Source: Methanobacteriota archaeon (GTDB taxonomy: Archaea > Halobacteriota > Methanosarcinia > Methanosarcinales > Methanoperedenaceae). Taken from it: a stretch of 5,312 bases of DNA. The notes under the pieces were generated by a model. That model was not told where the DNA came from and made no database searches. It worked only from the letters and a program-made list of their open reading frames with translations. Position numbers and translations under genes: made by a program. The DNA lies in contig JAHIFK010000096.1 in assembly GCA_018900975.1 (NCBI GenBank), positions 1 to 5,312 of the forward strand. The letters are read 5' to 3'. Within the stretch, counting starts at the first letter, position 1, and each line of letters opens with the position of its first letter. Below are positions 5,154 through 5,312 of this stretch, piece by piece.

Positions 5154-5312
5154 TTAGAGAATATTCATTAATGCGCTGATCCCTGTGTCCAGGGCTGTCT
5201 TCAGGATATAGAGAGGATTATCGATGCCCAGGTAAGCCACTAATAAAGGTATAGCCACGAAAGTGCCGAGCATGCTCCCGAGATTGGCAAGGCCTGCCAC
5301 GAGTACGATGCG
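5154..5312 (-). CDS. C-terminal end of an integral membrane protein, cut by the window edge
   Basis: The last 52 codons of a minus-strand gene, ending in TAA at 5156-5154. The visible protein begins RIVLVAGLANLGSMLGTFVA, continues IPLLVAYLGIDNPLYILKTA and ends with LDTGISALMNIL. It is rich in Leu, Ile, Ala and Val. One long hydrophobic segment (about residues 2-28, with small Gly/Ala residues suited to helix packing) is followed by a short polar turn (GIDNP) and a second amphipathic or membrane helix to the end. The open frame, the codon usage and the lack of stops up to the edge make it a real gene. The family is not recognisable from this fragment; a transporter or polytopic permease is plausible. 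It is convergent with pyrH. Confidence 0.65.
   Translation of the reverse strand, partial: RIVLVAGLANLGSMLGTFVAIPLLVAYLGIDNPLYILKTALDTGISALMNIL

Noticed and set aside
1..5312. CRISPR array, insertion sequence, tRNA or other RNA gene
   Set aside because: No spaced direct repeats, terminal inverted repeats, transposase motifs or tRNA-like arms were seen on reading the window. Nearly all of it is accounted for by genes and short promoter regions.

Overview
The window looks like archaeal chromosome, most likely from a methanogen or an anaerobic methane or alkane oxidiser of the Methanosarcinales / ANME-2 type. The evidence is a complete HdrABC set (CoB-CoM heterodisulfide reductase family), a UMP kinase of the archaeal PyrH type, and archaeal signals: TATA/BRE-like elements about 26 bp before two start codons (leaderless mRNAs) and strong AGGAGG sites inside an operon. 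The lineage is an inference; no rRNA or phylogenetic marker is present to fix it.

Layout. Bases 1-62 hold the first codons of a membrane-anchored or secreted protein on the minus strand, running off the left edge. Bases 131-3925 are a compact minus-strand operon transcribed in the order hdrC, hdrB, hdrA. hdrC and hdrB overlap by ATGA, and hdrB and hdrA are separated by one base, with the hdrB stop codon lying inside the hdrA ribosome binding site. Bases 3926-4114 are a divergent promoter region. It has an AT-rich TATA-like box within a 7-bp inverted repeat for hdrC, and a BRE/TATA pair for the gene on the other side. Bases 4115-4363 (+) encode an 82-residue membrane protein of the BofA family. 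Bases 4428-5102 (+) encode PyrH. Bases 5154-5312 (-) are the last 52 codons of an integral membrane protein, convergent with pyrH and cut by the right edge.

How the genes work together. HdrA (FAD plus several Fe-S clusters), HdrC (two [4Fe-4S] clusters) and HdrB (two CCG domains) should form a soluble complex. In it, electrons enter at HdrA, are split at the flavin, and pass through HdrC to the disulfide-reducing site in HdrB. HdrA here also carries a C-terminal domain that resembles MvhD/FlpD but has lost every cysteine, which is the most unusual point in the window. No hydrogenase, formate dehydrogenase or F420-dehydrogenase partner gene is visible, so the electron donor cannot be read from this stretch. 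The BofA-like protein and PyrH have no evident functional link to Hdr. No mobile element, CRISPR array, tRNA or rRNA was seen, and I found no clear terminator.
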